A stretch of DNA of 64,000 nt from Sphaerisporangium krabiense (GTDB lineage Bacteria > Actinomycetota > Actinomycetes > Streptosporangiales > Streptosporangiaceae). Positions 63,482 through 64,000 of the stretch are shown piece after piece. The stretch covers positions 806,001 to 870,000 of the forward strand of contig NZ_JACHBR010000001.1 in NCBI RefSeq assembly GCF_014200435.1, in the 5' to 3' direction. Within the stretch, counting starts at the first letter, position 1; each line of letters begins with the position of its first letter. The position numbers and the translations under genes were made by a program. Under the pieces are notes generated by a model that was not told the DNA's origin, did not search any database, and saw only the letters and a program-made list of their open reading frames with translations.

Positions 63482-64000
63482 CGACGGTCTCCTGAGGCGG
63501 GGACGGCGGCGGGGTCGAGCACGGCCACGCCCATTCCGGTGAGCCACTCGGGCATGGGCGCGTAGACCAGCGGTGTGCCCGGCGTGAAGCCGAGGGCGGC
63601 CGCCATCACCAGCCACGTGCGCAGTTCCTGGCCGCCGTTCCCGGCCGCGGACTCCACCTCGGCGGTCGTCATCGACGCGTAACGGCGCAGGCGGCCATTC
63701 GCGAGGTCGTCGAGGAACTCCCGGTCGAACTCAGGAGAGATCGTCGGGCGGGCGGCCACGATGATCTCCCGGCGCCGTTCGTCGTACCGCTCCCACTCGC
63801 CCCGCCCGTTGATCCAGGCGTCCACGAGGAACGCCTCGTCGTCGCCCTGGGGATCGGTCCAGTCGCTCGGCCACGGCAGCCGGTGGGACAGCCCGCCGGA
63901 GGCGATCACGACGACGCGGCGCTCCCCGGCGATCCGCCCGACGGCCGCGGCGAGGTTCTCGCCGAGCCGGACGCAGCGCGCCAGCGTGGGCAGCGGCCGG
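63478..64000 (-). CDS. Class III extradiol ring-cleavage dioxygenase (5' end outside window)
   Basis: C-terminal part of a LigB/MhpB-type dioxygenase. The frame stays open to the window edge. VVIASGGLSHRLPWP matches the conserved SGGLSH segment with a catalytic His, and the later SAAGNGGQELRTWLV is typical of 2,3-dihydroxyphenylpropionate-type dioxygenases. It opens a catechol-type ring at the meta position, producing the substrate for the two hydrolases encoded next. The Fe-binding N-terminal part is outside the window. Confidence 0.85.
   Translation of the reverse strand, partial: RPLPTLARCVRLGENLAAAVGRIAGERRVVVIASGGLSHRLPWPSDWTDPQGDDEAFLVDAWINGRGEWERYDERRREIIVAARPTISPEFDREFLDDLANGRLRRYASMTTAEVESAAGNGGQELRTWLVMAAALGFTPGTPLVYAPMPEWLTGMGVAVLDPAAVPASGDRR

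Overview
The window is GC-rich, densely packed bacterial DNA with many GTG starts, 4-nt start/stop overlaps and clean GC hairpin terminators. The gene content (mycothiol-type DinB protein, Nur-like and PHO-like boxes, HelD/HelR helicase, secreted chitinase, Tat-exported PhoD, EgtD, trypsin/Trypco2 proteins) fits a soil actinomycete, perhaps Streptosporangiaceae or Thermomonosporaceae; the genus cannot be fixed from this window. I see no tRNA, rRNA, CRISPR array, insertion sequence or prophage. Layout. 1-2.2 kb: end of a citrate synthase 2 gene, then serC. 2.2-5.6 kb: BlaI-type regulator, rhomboid protease, enoyl-CoA hydratase, 3-hydroxyacyl-CoA dehydrogenase-like SDR and a STAS protein, all on the minus strand. 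5.7-8.3 kb: an ECF metal transporter (CbiMN-CbiQ-CbiO) with a promoter that overlaps a Nur-like (nickel) box. 8.3-17.5 kb: glycosyltransferase, second STAS protein, HelR-like helicase, copper monooxygenase lipoprotein, winged-helix protein and a GH18 chitinase. 17.9-21.8 kb: a two-gene Trypco2 + trypsin/NTPase/TPR module, a candidate NTP-dependent conflict or signalling system. 22-25 kb: DinB, unknown and GNAT genes. 25-43 kb: a nitrogen-compound region with a Tat-exported amine oxidase, aspartate-type racemase, double-length Lrp regulator, amidase, LysR regulator, and two parallel modules that each pair a YtcJ-like amidohydrolase with an ABC importer (one polar-amino-acid type, one branched-chain type with a permease-ATPase fusion), plus an LLM flavin oxidoreductase and a MarR regulator. 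44-47 kb: PhoD phosphatase behind a 17-bp direct repeat containing GTTCACT units, and a secreted repeat protein. 47-51 kb: an orphan egtD followed by a methyltransferase, a sulfotransferase-like gene and a convergent MFS exporter, which looks like a small specialised-metabolite cluster built on a trimethylated histidine. 51-53 kb: a MerR-HEAT regulator and a HEAT protein. 53.3-58.8 kb: a giant secreted PHP + metallophosphoesterase + GLUG protein interrupted by one frameshift in a run of four C. 59-64 kb: a 37-residue membrane protein overlapping an M20-like protein that has lost most metal ligands, an IclR regulator, and a divergent aromatic-cleavage operon (class III extradiol dioxygenase, cut by the window edge, and two C-C hydrolases). 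The strongest candidates for undescribed biology are the egtD-methyltransferase-sulfotransferase-MFS cluster, the Trypco2/trypsin-NTPase-TPR pair, and the degenerate M20 protein with its coupled membrane peptide.
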